DNA from: an uncultured Mycoplasma sp.
GTDB taxonomy: Bacteria > Bacillota_I > Bacilli_A > Mycoplasmatales > Metamycoplasmataceae
Assembly (NCBI GenBank): GCA_946998935.1
Contig: CAMQBE010000035.1
Location: 1 to 6,528, forward strand
Reading direction: 5' to 3'
DNA: 6,528 bases
How positions within the stretch are numbered: position 1 is the first letter of the stretch; the number at the start of each line of letters is the position of its first letter. The notes beneath the pieces were generated by a model, which was not told where the DNA came from, did not search any database, and saw only the letters and a list, made by a program, of their open reading frames with translations. Below, one piece after another: positions 1 through 6,528 of the stretch. The position numbers and the translations under genes are program-made.

Positions 1-1590
1 TGGTGATGATTCACTAGCGACTTTAGCTATCATTAAAATTGTTGTATTGATAATCATCGGCCATATTTTAGGCAATATTAATTTGAAAATAATAGCATTT
101 TTCGATAAACCTAAAGCTGAAGCAACTTCTCTTAAATTAGGATCAACGCTATTAAAAGCTTGTTCAATATTACGCACAGCAAAAGGCAAAATGTAAAGTG
201 AGACGGTTAGCATACCTGCTAACATTGAATTACTTTCTTTGCCACCATAAGCTCAACCAAAAGTATTTAAAAAAATAGCAAAACCAAAGATACCAAAAAG
301 AATTGAAGGCACTGAAGTAAAAATATCAATCATGCTCCAGAAAGATTTTTTAAGCTTACCATTAGTGCAAAACTCATTAACATAAATGACAATTATTAAG
401 CTCAATGGTATGACGATAATAACAGACCAAAGACCTATATACAAAGTATTAGCTAAAGCTCTTAAAGTGGAATCACTACTGGCAAAAGAATAAGTATTTT
501 GTTCATAACCAAAGGTCTTAATACCATTGATTAATAAATCTAAAATCATTCATCCAGTAAAAATACCATAGAAGATCAAACATAAATATTCGCCGATTAA
601 TTTATAGATATGATAGGCATTGTTTAATGCTTTATAGTTTTTATTTTTAGCTAATATTTTGTCTTTAAAACTTTGAGCATCTATTTTTTTAATTTTATTG
701 CTTGATTTTTTTGAAGTAGCGTACATAACCAAAGCGTTAATAATAACAACTAAGAAAAATAGAAGCATGCCAAGACCAAATAATCAACTTCTTTGTGCTT
801 CACCACCATTTTCAGCAAAGAAACATGTTGAAATTAGCGATGTAACAGGTTTTAATGATGATTGTAATCATTGGCCAAAATGGCCTTTATAAATGTTTAA
901 ATAATTTTGGCTATTTAATATAAACATTAACGCGGCTGTTTCTCCAATTGCTTTAGCAAAACCTATGAAATAAGCACGAATAATATCTTTTTTAATTTGA
1001 ACTTTATATATCTTGTAGATTATTTGGCTTTCGTTAAAACCTAAAGAAAAACCAACATCTTTCAATTCTTTATTTGTTGCATCTAAACGATTAACAATAA
1101 CTAAAGTAGTTGTTGGCGTGCACATCATGAATAACATCAAAATTGCAGTGAATAAATTATTGCCCGTGGCAGTATGCAAAACTAATTTAGAAAACTTAGA
1201 TAATTGAATTCAAGCAAAGAAACCAAAAACAACAGATGGTAAACCGCCAAGAATAGTTAATAAAAATTTAATGCGTTTGTGTCTTTGTTCATTTTTATTT
1301 CTAAAACAAATTAAAAAGGCTAATCTTAGTGAAACTGGTGCAGTCAATAAAAGTGTTAAAGTACCTAATAAAATAGTTGTTAAAAGAGGTAGAAAAACAC
1401 CACCAATTATTCCTGAAAGATTGAAGCCAAAACTAAAGATTTTCCAACCGAATTCTTTAATACTTAAATTAGATTGAACTAAGCTAAAAATTATAAATGT
1501 GGCTAAAAATAAAATCGCTAAAACAGTGATTGATAAGCTAAAATATTTGCTAAAACGCTCGCGTGCGTTAACAGATTTACTTGCTTTCAT
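1..1590 (-). CDS. pstA: Phosphate ABC transporter permease, PstC-PstA fusion (3' end outside window)
   Basis: Inner-membrane channel of the high-affinity phosphate importer; it should work with PstS (binding lipoprotein) and PstB (ATPase), neither of which is in the window. 530 residues are visible. The first half is PstC-like: membrane helices near residues 17-39 and 60-96, LPSVVFG at 117-123, an EAA-type loop around 175-200, and GETAALM from 216. The second half is PstA-like: helices around 270 and 375-405, VPSILFG at 427-433, then an EAA loop containing REVASALGLSK from 487, ending at the edge with SESSP where PstA normally has GETAP. Five TGA codons read as Trp (1210-1212, 868-870, 784-786, 550-552, 253-255). 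The ATG at 1590 is chosen because an in-frame TAA lies just upstream (1603-1605); the ribosome site is a weak AAAAAAG. Fused permeases of about 650 residues are, from memory, usual in mollicutes. The transporter assignment is firm; substrate rests on family resemblance. Confidence 0.9.
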
Positions 1591-1631
1591 AATATACTTT
1601 TTTTAATCATAGCAAAAAAGCTAAAAAAGAC

Positions 1632-1637
1632 ATTATA
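1632..1637 (-). promoter_or_regulatory. Possible -10 box for the phosphate permease gene
   Basis: The minus strand reads TATAAT here, about 42 bases before the permease start codon. No convincing -35 box lies 16-18 bases further upstream, which is common in mollicute promoters. It overlaps the T-rich tail of a possible terminator of the preceding gene, so the base pattern could serve either or neither role. A consensus hexamer is weak evidence in DNA this AT-rich. Confidence 0.3.
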
Positions 1638-1659
1638 AAAATTGAGATTTTATACCTCA
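1635..1659 (-). terminator. Weak rho-independent terminator candidate after rnhC
   Basis: On the minus strand TGAGGT pairs with ATCTCA (six pairs, one of them G-U) around a five-base loop (hairpin 1643-1659) and is followed by ATTTTTAT. It lies 23 bases after the rnhC stop codon, the right place to end the HAD-rnhC transcript before the permease gene. The stem is short and poor in GC, so it may leak or be chance. Confidence 0.35.
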
Positions 1660-1681
1660 TATTAATACTCTTTTATGCATA

Positions 1682-2437
1682 TTATTTCTTGCTTTTTGCA
1701 TTAGTTTTATCAATGAATAAAGATATTGTTTCATCATCTTTATTTTTAAGTGTCATATTGAAACTTTTTTTGCAAATTTCATTTTCTATGCCAGGGTTTT
1801 CTAAGAAAAAATCTCTAGCAAATATTTTTACCTTTTCTCCTGCTCCATAAGGAAATTCAACATTATAATCTTTATTCATTTGTTGCATTTTTAATACAAA
1901 TTCACCACGGGCAAGAATACTTGCGGCAGCTATAGAAAGGTTTAAACTTTCGCCTCTAAAAGCTAAAATAATATCGCCTTTAACTTCTGGTAATTTTGCT
2001 CAATTATTTGTCTCAATAATATTGTGATAATACTTCTTGATACTATCCACTGTTGAATATTGATCTATAAAGACATAATCACTACCATTAATTTCATTTT
2101 GCAATTTGGTAATTGCATTCAAATGAACAAACATTTTTAGCATGTTACCATTATATGTTTTATTCAATGAATTAAATCCTGATGGGTTTAAATAATGAAT
2201 AGAATATTTAACTAGTTTTTTAAGTTGAAAATAAATTTTTAGAATATTTTTATCACTAAGTTTTTTGCTATCTTTAACACCTAAATCAAGAACCTTTTGA
2301 TAATTTTCTTTAGGTATATAAACAGCAGCACAACAAAGAGGACCGAAGTAGTCTCCTACTCCAGCCTCATCAACGCCTATTACTCTTTTATTTTTTAATT
2401 CATCTTCTAAACTAAAGTTATATTCTATAAACTTCAT
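1682..2437 (-). CDS. rnhC: Ribonuclease HIII, short form without N-terminal domain
   Basis: Cleaves the RNA strand of RNA-DNA hybrids, for example R-loops and primers, using divalent metal. 251 residues. The catalytic domain starts almost at once: GVDEAGVGDYFGP at 21-33 carries the Asp23-Glu24 pair, and the GDYFGP wording separates RNase HIII from RNase HII. DSKKLSD follows at 56-62, the third acidic residue is Asp125 in FIDQY, and the fourth is probably Glu163 in FRGES just before the conserved helix IAAASILAR (169-177). Bacillus RNase HIII is about 310 residues with a TBP-like hybrid-binding domain of roughly 80 residues in front; that domain is absent here. One TGA (2000-2002) is Trp146. 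The gene starts six bases after the stop of the HAD gene, so the two are probably co-transcribed and perhaps translationally coupled; its ribosome site would lie in the end of that gene. Confidence 0.92.
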
Positions 2438-2443
2438 ATTTAC

Positions 2444-3379
2444 CTATTCTTCATCTACTCCAACAATACCACTTTGTTGTATTTCTAATTTTGCTTTAGT
2501 CTTAATTGCTTTATTTATTGCTCTTTCTGGATTATCCAAAAACTTGTTTATAAAGTAACCCACACCGCCTTGTTTATTTGTTTTTGAAATAGGGTGTGTA
2601 ACATAATTTTTAATAGCTTCTGGTGCATTGCCCATAGCCACAGAAACTGTAGCTACTTTAAACATTGGAACATCATTGTAACTATCGCCAATTGCAATAG
2701 TATGTTCAAGTGTAACACCATAATAACGTGATAACAATGATAATGATCTACCTTTATCAGCAGCTACATTAGTTACATCAAAAACTGGTGTTAAGCCTTC
2801 TCCTTTTGATCAATAAGAGAATTCAGCTAAATCTCCATAACGTGTTCTTAAGTATTTACGTAATTCTTCAACATCGGTTGTTTCTTTAACATCAAAGATA
2901 ATACCAGTTGGTTTCAAAGGAATCTTGTTAAAGTCTAATCCAACACGAAATTTCGCTGTAGATGAGAAGCCAAAAACTCTTTCCAAGTCAGCGTCACGAT
3001 GTTGAACTTGTACTCATGCTGGCCCTTCAATAGCAATATTACTTATTTCTTTTGATACTTTAGGATCGCCTAGAACATAAAGCATTTCATTCAAGTCTAA
3101 GTACTTGATAACAGGAATAAAATCTTCATCTTTAGGATTATGAATTTGCGCACCGTTATAGTTACATACAACAGTGTCTAAACCTAATTTTTCATAAATA
3201 GGTTTTGTACTTCTTCAAGGTCTACCAGTCATAATGCAAACGATATGACCTTCTTTTTTAGCTCTTTGAATTGCTTTAAAGGTTTCACCATGAATTGTCC
3301 CTTCTGCACTAGAAGCTAATAATGTACCATCTAAATCAATAGAGAAAAGGTATTTGGGTTTTTCTTTTATATCAGCCAT
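2444..3379 (-). CDS. Cof-type HAD-superfamily hydrolase
   Basis: Cytoplasmic Mg-dependent phosphatase of the Cof/YidA type; members usually act on sugar phosphates or other small phosphorylated metabolites, and the substrate cannot be read from sequence. 311 residues, slightly longer than the usual 270-290. Motif I is DLDGTLL with nucleophile Asp15 and acid/base Asp17; motif II is Thr51 in MTGRP; motif III is Lys209 in ADKGRS; motif IV is GDSYND at 231-236. The C2-type cap lies between motifs II and III. The tail after about residue 275 (NPERAINKAIKTKAKL and on) is lysine-rich and outside the core. Three TGA codons encode Trp (3215-3217, 3014-3016, 2810-2812). The ATG at 3379 has a ribosome site GTGAGG four bases upstream. 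First gene of a pair with rnhC. Confidence 0.93.
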
Positions 3380-3490
3380 TTTGCCTCACTTATAAGTTAA
3401 TAATTATGTTTATATTTTACATTAATTATTTTTTAGAAAAGAATAGGAATTAATTAAAGCTAATTATTTTGCCCAAATTAAAGTAAATTT
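3380..3490 (-). promoter_or_regulatory. Upstream region of the HAD-rnhC operon
   Basis: Non-coding and very AT-rich. It holds the GAGG ribosome site (3384-3387) and, 30-40 bases before the start codon, two overlapping -10-like hexamers on the minus strand, TAAAAT (3414-3419) and TATAAA (3409-3414). A promoter is expected here because a terminator lies immediately upstream on this strand. Neither hexamer can be preferred, and no clear -35 box or riboswitch-like structure is visible. Confidence 0.35.
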
Positions 3491-3525
3491 AATAAAAAAC
3501 ACCACGTAAAATAACATTGCGTGGT
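3491..3525 (-). terminator. Rho-independent terminator downstream of the broken minus-strand gene
   Basis: On the minus strand ACCACGCAA pairs with TTACGTGGT (nine pairs, one G-U) around a seven-base loop (hairpin 3501-3525), followed after one G by six T residues (3499 down to 3494). It lies 17 bases after the TAA at 3542-3544. Its core ACCACG/CGTGGT is the most GC-rich stem in the window. It shows that the gene to its right was, or still is, a transcribed minus-strand unit. Confidence 0.75.
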
Positions 3526-3541
3526 ATAAAGCAAAAATAAA

Positions 3542-4030
3542 TTAAATATCAAAAACTTTTGAAGTTTTATCCAAGATTTTTTTGTACTTATCTATTCATT
3601 CAGTTGAACCAGTAAATTGAGTTAAATCTCTAGCTACAGATAAACCAAGGTATATGATCATTCCATTTATAAAGTATTTTTCAAATACTTCATCACTCCA
3701 GGTATCTTTTATATATTCATCCATTGCTTTTGAGCTTTAGCTAATCTATTGCTATCAGTTATAAATTTTTCTGCTTCTCCAAAACATTTAGTTTCTGTTA
3801 AGATTAAAAACTTATGTAGCATTTCGACCATTAATGGGCTGTTAAAACCATATTTAACGGCGTTGAATTTTTCTATATAACTTCTTTCGATATTTTCTAA
3901 TTTTTCCACTTCATAAGAATTGTTTTGAGATTCTAAAATATAAATATCAAAATCATAAAATGATATAGCTTTATTCAAATCTTTAGACTTTAAAAAACTA
4001 ATCAATATTTTTCCATAAAGCTCCTTACCG
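3542..4030 (-). pseudogene. 5'-truncated, frameshifted gene resembling a GIY-YIG nuclease tail
   Basis: The upper part (about 4030 down to 3725) reads KELYGKILISFLKSK, then FDIYILESQNNS, then ENIERSYIEKFNAVKYGFN. This resembles the second half of a GIY-YIG endonuclease domain, where a Glu followed by xYIxxx and ending in GYN/GFN carries the metal-binding acid. The GIY and YIG strands and the catalytic Arg are missing. A helical C-terminal region follows. Near 3728-3731 the frame is lost: this frame stops at TAA 3709-3711, while the next frame continues as MDEYIKDTWSDEVF and runs for about 60 residues to TAA 3542-3544. Adding one A to the AAAA run would join them as KAQKAMDEYIK. TGA codons in both parts (4033-4035 in the same open frame just upstream, and 3596-3598) fit code 4. 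Upstream, the open frame runs on to an ATG at 4080 through the inverted repeat, but that part is Fic-derived. The GIY-YIG call is by eye. Confidence 0.55.
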
Positions 4031-4040
4031 GTTCATTTTT

Positions 4041-4088
4041 CATCTTGCATGTCTTTTACATTAGGCGGTGTAAAAGACATGCAAGATG
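4041..4088. repeat. Perfect 20-bp inverted repeat with 8-bp spacer at the junction of two broken genes
   Basis: The left arm (4041-4060) is the exact reverse complement of the right arm (4069-4088), which reads TGTAAAAGACATGCAAGATG; the spacer is TTAGGCGG. Similarity continues outside: AAATGAAC recurs in mirrored position at 4093-4100 and 4031-4038, separated from the arms by four and two bases. The right arm codes for VKDMQD of the Fic protein. On the minus strand, spacer plus arm reads PPNVKDMQD, the natural Fic wording, so the spacer is inverted relative to the surviving plus-strand Fic gene. There is no T tract, so this is not a terminator. It most likely marks a fold-back rearrangement point. 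Confidence 0.9.
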
Positions 4089-4696
4089 CTTTAAATGAAC
4101 TTGAAAAATATATTAATGAAGAACATGATTTAGACCCACTAATCAAAGCCGCTTTAATACATTATCAATTTGAAACCATACATCCTTTTGATGATGGTAA
4201 CGGCAGAATCGGAAGAATACTAATTATTCTATATTTATTGCAAAAGCAAGTAATACATTCACCCGCTTTATACATCTCATATTATTTAAAGCAACATAGA
4301 AATGAGTATTATCAAAAATTAAATCTCAGCGGGGAAGCTGGCAATTATGAACAATGAATTAAATTCTTTTTACAAGCTATTATAGGCTCTACAAACAATG
4401 CAATAGAAACTATAGATAAATTATGCTTATTGAGAACTAAAAACTTAACCAAGGTTACGTCGTTATTTCCTAATAGCAAAACAGCAAAAGAAGTATATTA
4501 TTATCTTGAAAACAATCTTTCAATTGAAACAAAAGATGTTGCCAACAACTTAAATATATCTTTTAATACAGCAAATAAATTCTTGCTTACTTTTACTAAA
4601 AACAATATTTTAAATACCATATATAAAAATGGCAAAACTAGAAAGTTTTACTATAAAGAATATCTTGATATTTTAAGAGATGGAACGGAATTATAA
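4049..4696 (+). pseudogene. N-terminally truncated Fic-family protein (AMPylation domain plus HTH)
   Basis: Fic enzymes transfer AMP or other phosphate-containing groups to Ser, Thr or Tyr of target proteins. The open frame gives 215 residues from ATG 4049, but genuine Fic sequence starts only at the right arm of the inverted repeat (4069): VKDMQDALNELEKYIN, then LIKAALIHYQFETIHPF. The active-site loop HPFDDGNGRIGR begins at residue 45 with catalytic His45, Asp49 for Mg and the phosphate-binding Arg53 and Arg56, all intact. A C-terminal winged helix-turn-helix spans about 140-210. One TGA (4355-4357) is Trp103. SoFic-like relatives are about 370 residues; roughly 150 N-terminal residues are missing, including the helix where the inhibitory (S/T)xxxE(G/N) motif lies in that class. 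ATG 4049 lies inside the repeat and has no Shine-Dalgarno sequence, so I call it a 5'-truncated remnant. Catalytic residues and frame have not decayed, so the event may be recent or an unseen start may be used. Confidence 0.8.
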
Positions 4697-4872
4697 CTAT
4701 TGTGTCAATTTCGTTTTTAAAAACACGTTGTTCTTAGAAAATCTTATTTTTGATAAAAAATTAAATTCGCTATAACAAAAATTGACTTTAAAGCTTAAAA
4801 GAGAAAACTAAAATTACTTTTATGGTAAAAGTTTATTTTTAAAAACAAGCAATTTAATAAATAGATTTTAGC
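4697..4872. other. Intergenic region between convergent genes
   Basis: 176 bases, very AT-rich, with stops in all frames and no coding signal. It contains two copies of the short string TTTTTAAAAACA and one hairpin listed separately. No tRNA, promoter or mobile-element ends are visible. Confidence 0.6.
4816..4840. terminator. Possible bidirectional terminator between Fic remnant and phosphoesterase
   Basis: ACTTTTA pairs with TAAAAGT around the loop TGG (hairpin 4816-4832). On the plus strand it is followed by TTATTTTT, and on the minus strand by AATTTTAGTTTT. The position between two converging genes fits. The stem has only one GC pair, so it is weak. Confidence 0.35.
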
Positions 4873-5361
4873 TTACTTCACTTTCTTAAATTCAACATTT
4901 TTAACATGTCCAACTTTTTCATCTAAATCTACAATGCAATAGCTTTTTTCGGAACCAAAACGCGGAAAAGCTATTGAACCTGGATTAATAAAATATTTAT
5001 TGTTTTCATCATCGTATAAATAAACTGGATAATGCGAATGACCAAAAATAATAATTTTTGCATCTATATGTCTGCAAGCTATAAACAAATCTTCTTCATC
5101 CATTAATGTATGATAAGGACCAATTTTATCTCCGTGTTGTAAATATATTTTAGTATTACCTAAGGTAAAATATTTTTCAACTGGCATCTTTGAACTTAAG
5201 TCATTATTGCCTTTAACTGCATAATCAAAATTAGCTTCTACTCAGTCATCATATAATTCATAATCGCCAGCAGTTATAGCTATATCGTATTTTTCTTCTT
5301 TTAAGATTTTTTCAGCATCTTTTTTATTGCCATGTATATCACTCAATATTAATAATTTCAT
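4873..5361 (-). CDS. YfcE/MJ0936-family metallophosphoesterase
   Basis: Small cytoplasmic dimetal phosphodiesterase; family members hydrolyse phosphodiesters in vitro and their natural substrates are mostly unknown. 162 residues, the normal size. The metal and active-site motifs appear in order: SDIHGN at 7-12 (Asp8, His10), AGDYE with Asp33, GNND at 51-54 (Asn-His is replaced by Asn-Asp, as is usual for this family), HGD at 76-78, GHSHYP at 107-112 and NPGS shortly before the C terminus. One TGA (5242-5244) is Trp40. The ATG at 5361 has a strong ribosome site AAGGAG six bases upstream. The gene begins 13 bases after the stop of the larger gene to its right, so the two form an operon. Its end converges on the Fic remnant. 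Confidence 0.93.
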
Positions 5362-5367
5362 AATTTA

Positions 5368-5373
5368 CTCCTT
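5368..5373 (-). promoter_or_regulatory. Ribosome binding site of the metallophosphoesterase gene
   Basis: The minus strand reads AAGGAG, six bases before ATG 5361 and just after the stop codon of the upstream gene. It is the clearest Shine-Dalgarno sequence used by an intact gene in the window, and it fixes the start codon. Confidence 0.8.
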
Positions 5374-5374
5374 A

Positions 5375-6528
5375 TTAAACAGCTTCACTTAAAACGTTAA
5401 ACTTAACCATTGAAAAAATTAATAAAATTAAGTTTTCTGGTAATAAATAGCCATCTTGTGAAATAGGTATAGCGAAATGACAACCACGCTCTACGCCTGT
5501 TATTTCTTCTTTTTTGATTAAAGGCATTGGACTAACTGGAATATTAAATAATTGAGATAGCCGAATAATCAAAAATGATGGATTCATTTTGTCTTCTTTT
5601 ACATCCAAGGACAACACTAATATTCTTCTATCTCAATTGTCGTGTTTTTGAACGTTTAAGACTAGTTTAAAAGGGTATTTGTCTAATTCATATTGAAGCT
5701 CTGGTGTTATTTTTTTATCTACAGTTAATAAATTAGATTTAGTTAAACCCAAATTATTTAAACTACTAAAGGCACTAGCTAATAAACTATTATTTTTATT
5801 CACCAATGAAGTAACTATAGTTGTTTGAGGTTCTGCTGATTTGGATGATATTAATTTATTTACCTTTATATTTTCATCTATTTGTTTTTTGAACTTTGAC
5901 AATAGTTCACTAAATAAAATTGGTTTTAATATATCAATATTTAATTTATTCATTAGTTTAACAACAAAACTTGAAGTTGTTAAAAAGTTAGAGTCTAAAA
6001 TACTGCTATAAAACACATCTAGTATTTTTATTACTTGTTTGTCTTGAATTAAGTTTTCATAAAGTTGTGGTTCAAAACAAGATATTAAACAATCTTCATA
6101 TTTATATTTAGAAAATATCAAAGCTAAATTAATAATCGATTCATATGTTTTAATTTTTAAATCTTGAGGTTGTTTTTTAAATAATTTCAACAAATCAATA
6201 TTTTTGTTAATTTCTAAAATATCTTCATTTGTTGTTTTTATTTTACTTTTTTGATCATGTTCAAAATATTTTGAACAAATATATGGATAAGATAAAAGTT
6301 TTTGAAAAATTGCAAACTCCTTTTCTACTTTAAAAATTCCTCCACTATCAACATCATTTACACCTGAGAGCAATTTATCTGATATTTCTTCTAGAGAAGT
6401 TATTTCAATTCTTGTTTTTTCATATTCATATATTCATAAGTTATCGTCATCAAAAAGACATTTCATTCTGGATTTAAAAAACTTTTTAAGTTCCTGTTTA
6501 TCCTGATAACTTGTTGCTTGTGGAAAAC
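5375..6528 (-). CDS. Uncharacterised mollicute protein, C-terminal 383 residues (5' end outside window)
   Basis: I do not recognise this protein. The frame is open from the window edge to TAA at 5375-5377 if two TGA codons are read as Trp (6434-6436 and 5633-5635). No transmembrane segment, signal peptide or nucleotide-binding motif is visible. The visible part begins FPQATSYQDKQELKKFF and has a charged stretch with DDDNLWIYEYEKTRIEI. A long, mostly helical, Lys/Leu/Ile-rich middle follows, with a Ser/Asn/Leu-rich linker just before the C-terminal module. The last 110 or so residues look like a compact alpha/beta module: KLVLNVQKHDNWDRRILVLS, then FLIIRLSQLFNIPVSP, then ITGVERGCHFAIPISQDGY. 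The gene lies 13 bases upstream of the phosphoesterase and in the same direction, so co-transcription is likely. The start codon, full size and role cannot be judged from here. Confidence 0.8.

Noticed and set aside
698..892. Plus-strand open frame of 64 residues
   Set aside because: It is antisense to the permease gene, whose frame carries clear PstC-PstA features here; no ribosome site and no family resemblance.
1271..1477. Plus-strand open frame of 68 residues
   Set aside because: Shadow of the permease gene on the other strand; its Lys/Pro-rich wording is the complement of membrane-helix codons.
4041..4088. The inverted repeat as a bidirectional transcription terminator
   Set aside because: No T tract follows either arm, and it lies at the 5' ends of two divergent open frames rather than at gene ends.
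3542..4696. Island as an insertion sequence or integrative element
   Set aside because: No transposase or integrase frame, no terminal repeats at its edges and no target-site duplication visible; the only repeat is internal.
3542..4696. Fic plus nuclease-like gene as a functional toxin-antitoxin or defence pair
   Set aside because: Both are 5'-truncated and one is frameshifted, and no small antitoxin gene is visible; adjacency is better explained by the rearrangement.
4702..4726. GTGT...ACAC pairing and the GTTTTTAAAAAC palindrome after the Fic remnant, as a terminator
   Set aside because: The palindrome has no loop and the outer stem is only four pairs; no T tract follows.

Overview
This 6.5 kb window comes from a mollicute (Mycoplasma sensu lato). 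The DNA is very AT-rich. Every recognisable gene is interrupted by in-frame TGA codons at places where tryptophan fits the protein family, so genetic code 4 applies. All coordinates below assume TGA = Trp; under the standard code the genes fall into fragments. The species cannot be fixed from sequence alone.

Layout from left to right. (1) Bases 1-1590, minus strand: a phosphate ABC-transporter permease in which PstC-like and PstA-like halves form one polypeptide; its 3' end leaves the window. (2) Bases 1682-3379, minus strand: a tight two-gene unit, first a Cof-type HAD hydrolase, then six bases later an RNase HIII without the usual N-terminal substrate-binding domain. (3) Bases 3380-3541: non-coding, with the best rho-independent terminator of the window, serving a minus-strand gene to its right. 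(4) Bases 3542-4696: a damaged, rearranged island. On the minus strand lies a frameshifted gene tail resembling the C-terminal half of a GIY-YIG nuclease domain. On the plus strand lies a Fic-family protein with its catalytic motif and C-terminal helix-turn-helix but without its N-terminal half. They meet head to head at a perfect 20-8-20 bp inverted repeat (4041-4088) made of Fic coding sequence. (5) Bases 4697-4872: intergenic between convergent genes. (6) Bases 4873-6528, minus strand: a YfcE/MJ0936-type metallophosphoesterase preceded by the 3' part of a larger protein that I do not recognise.

The flanking genes are ordinary housekeeping or transport functions in compact minus-strand operons. 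The only plus-strand gene is the Fic remnant. The main point of interest is the palindromic junction. The 8-bp spacer reads as proper Fic coding sequence (Pro-Pro-Asn) on the minus strand and is inverted with respect to the surviving plus-strand Fic gene. This suggests a fold-back or template-switch rearrangement, or less likely a recombinase crossover site, that cut both genes. The island looks like decaying accessory DNA, but each remaining piece is open enough that expression cannot be excluded.
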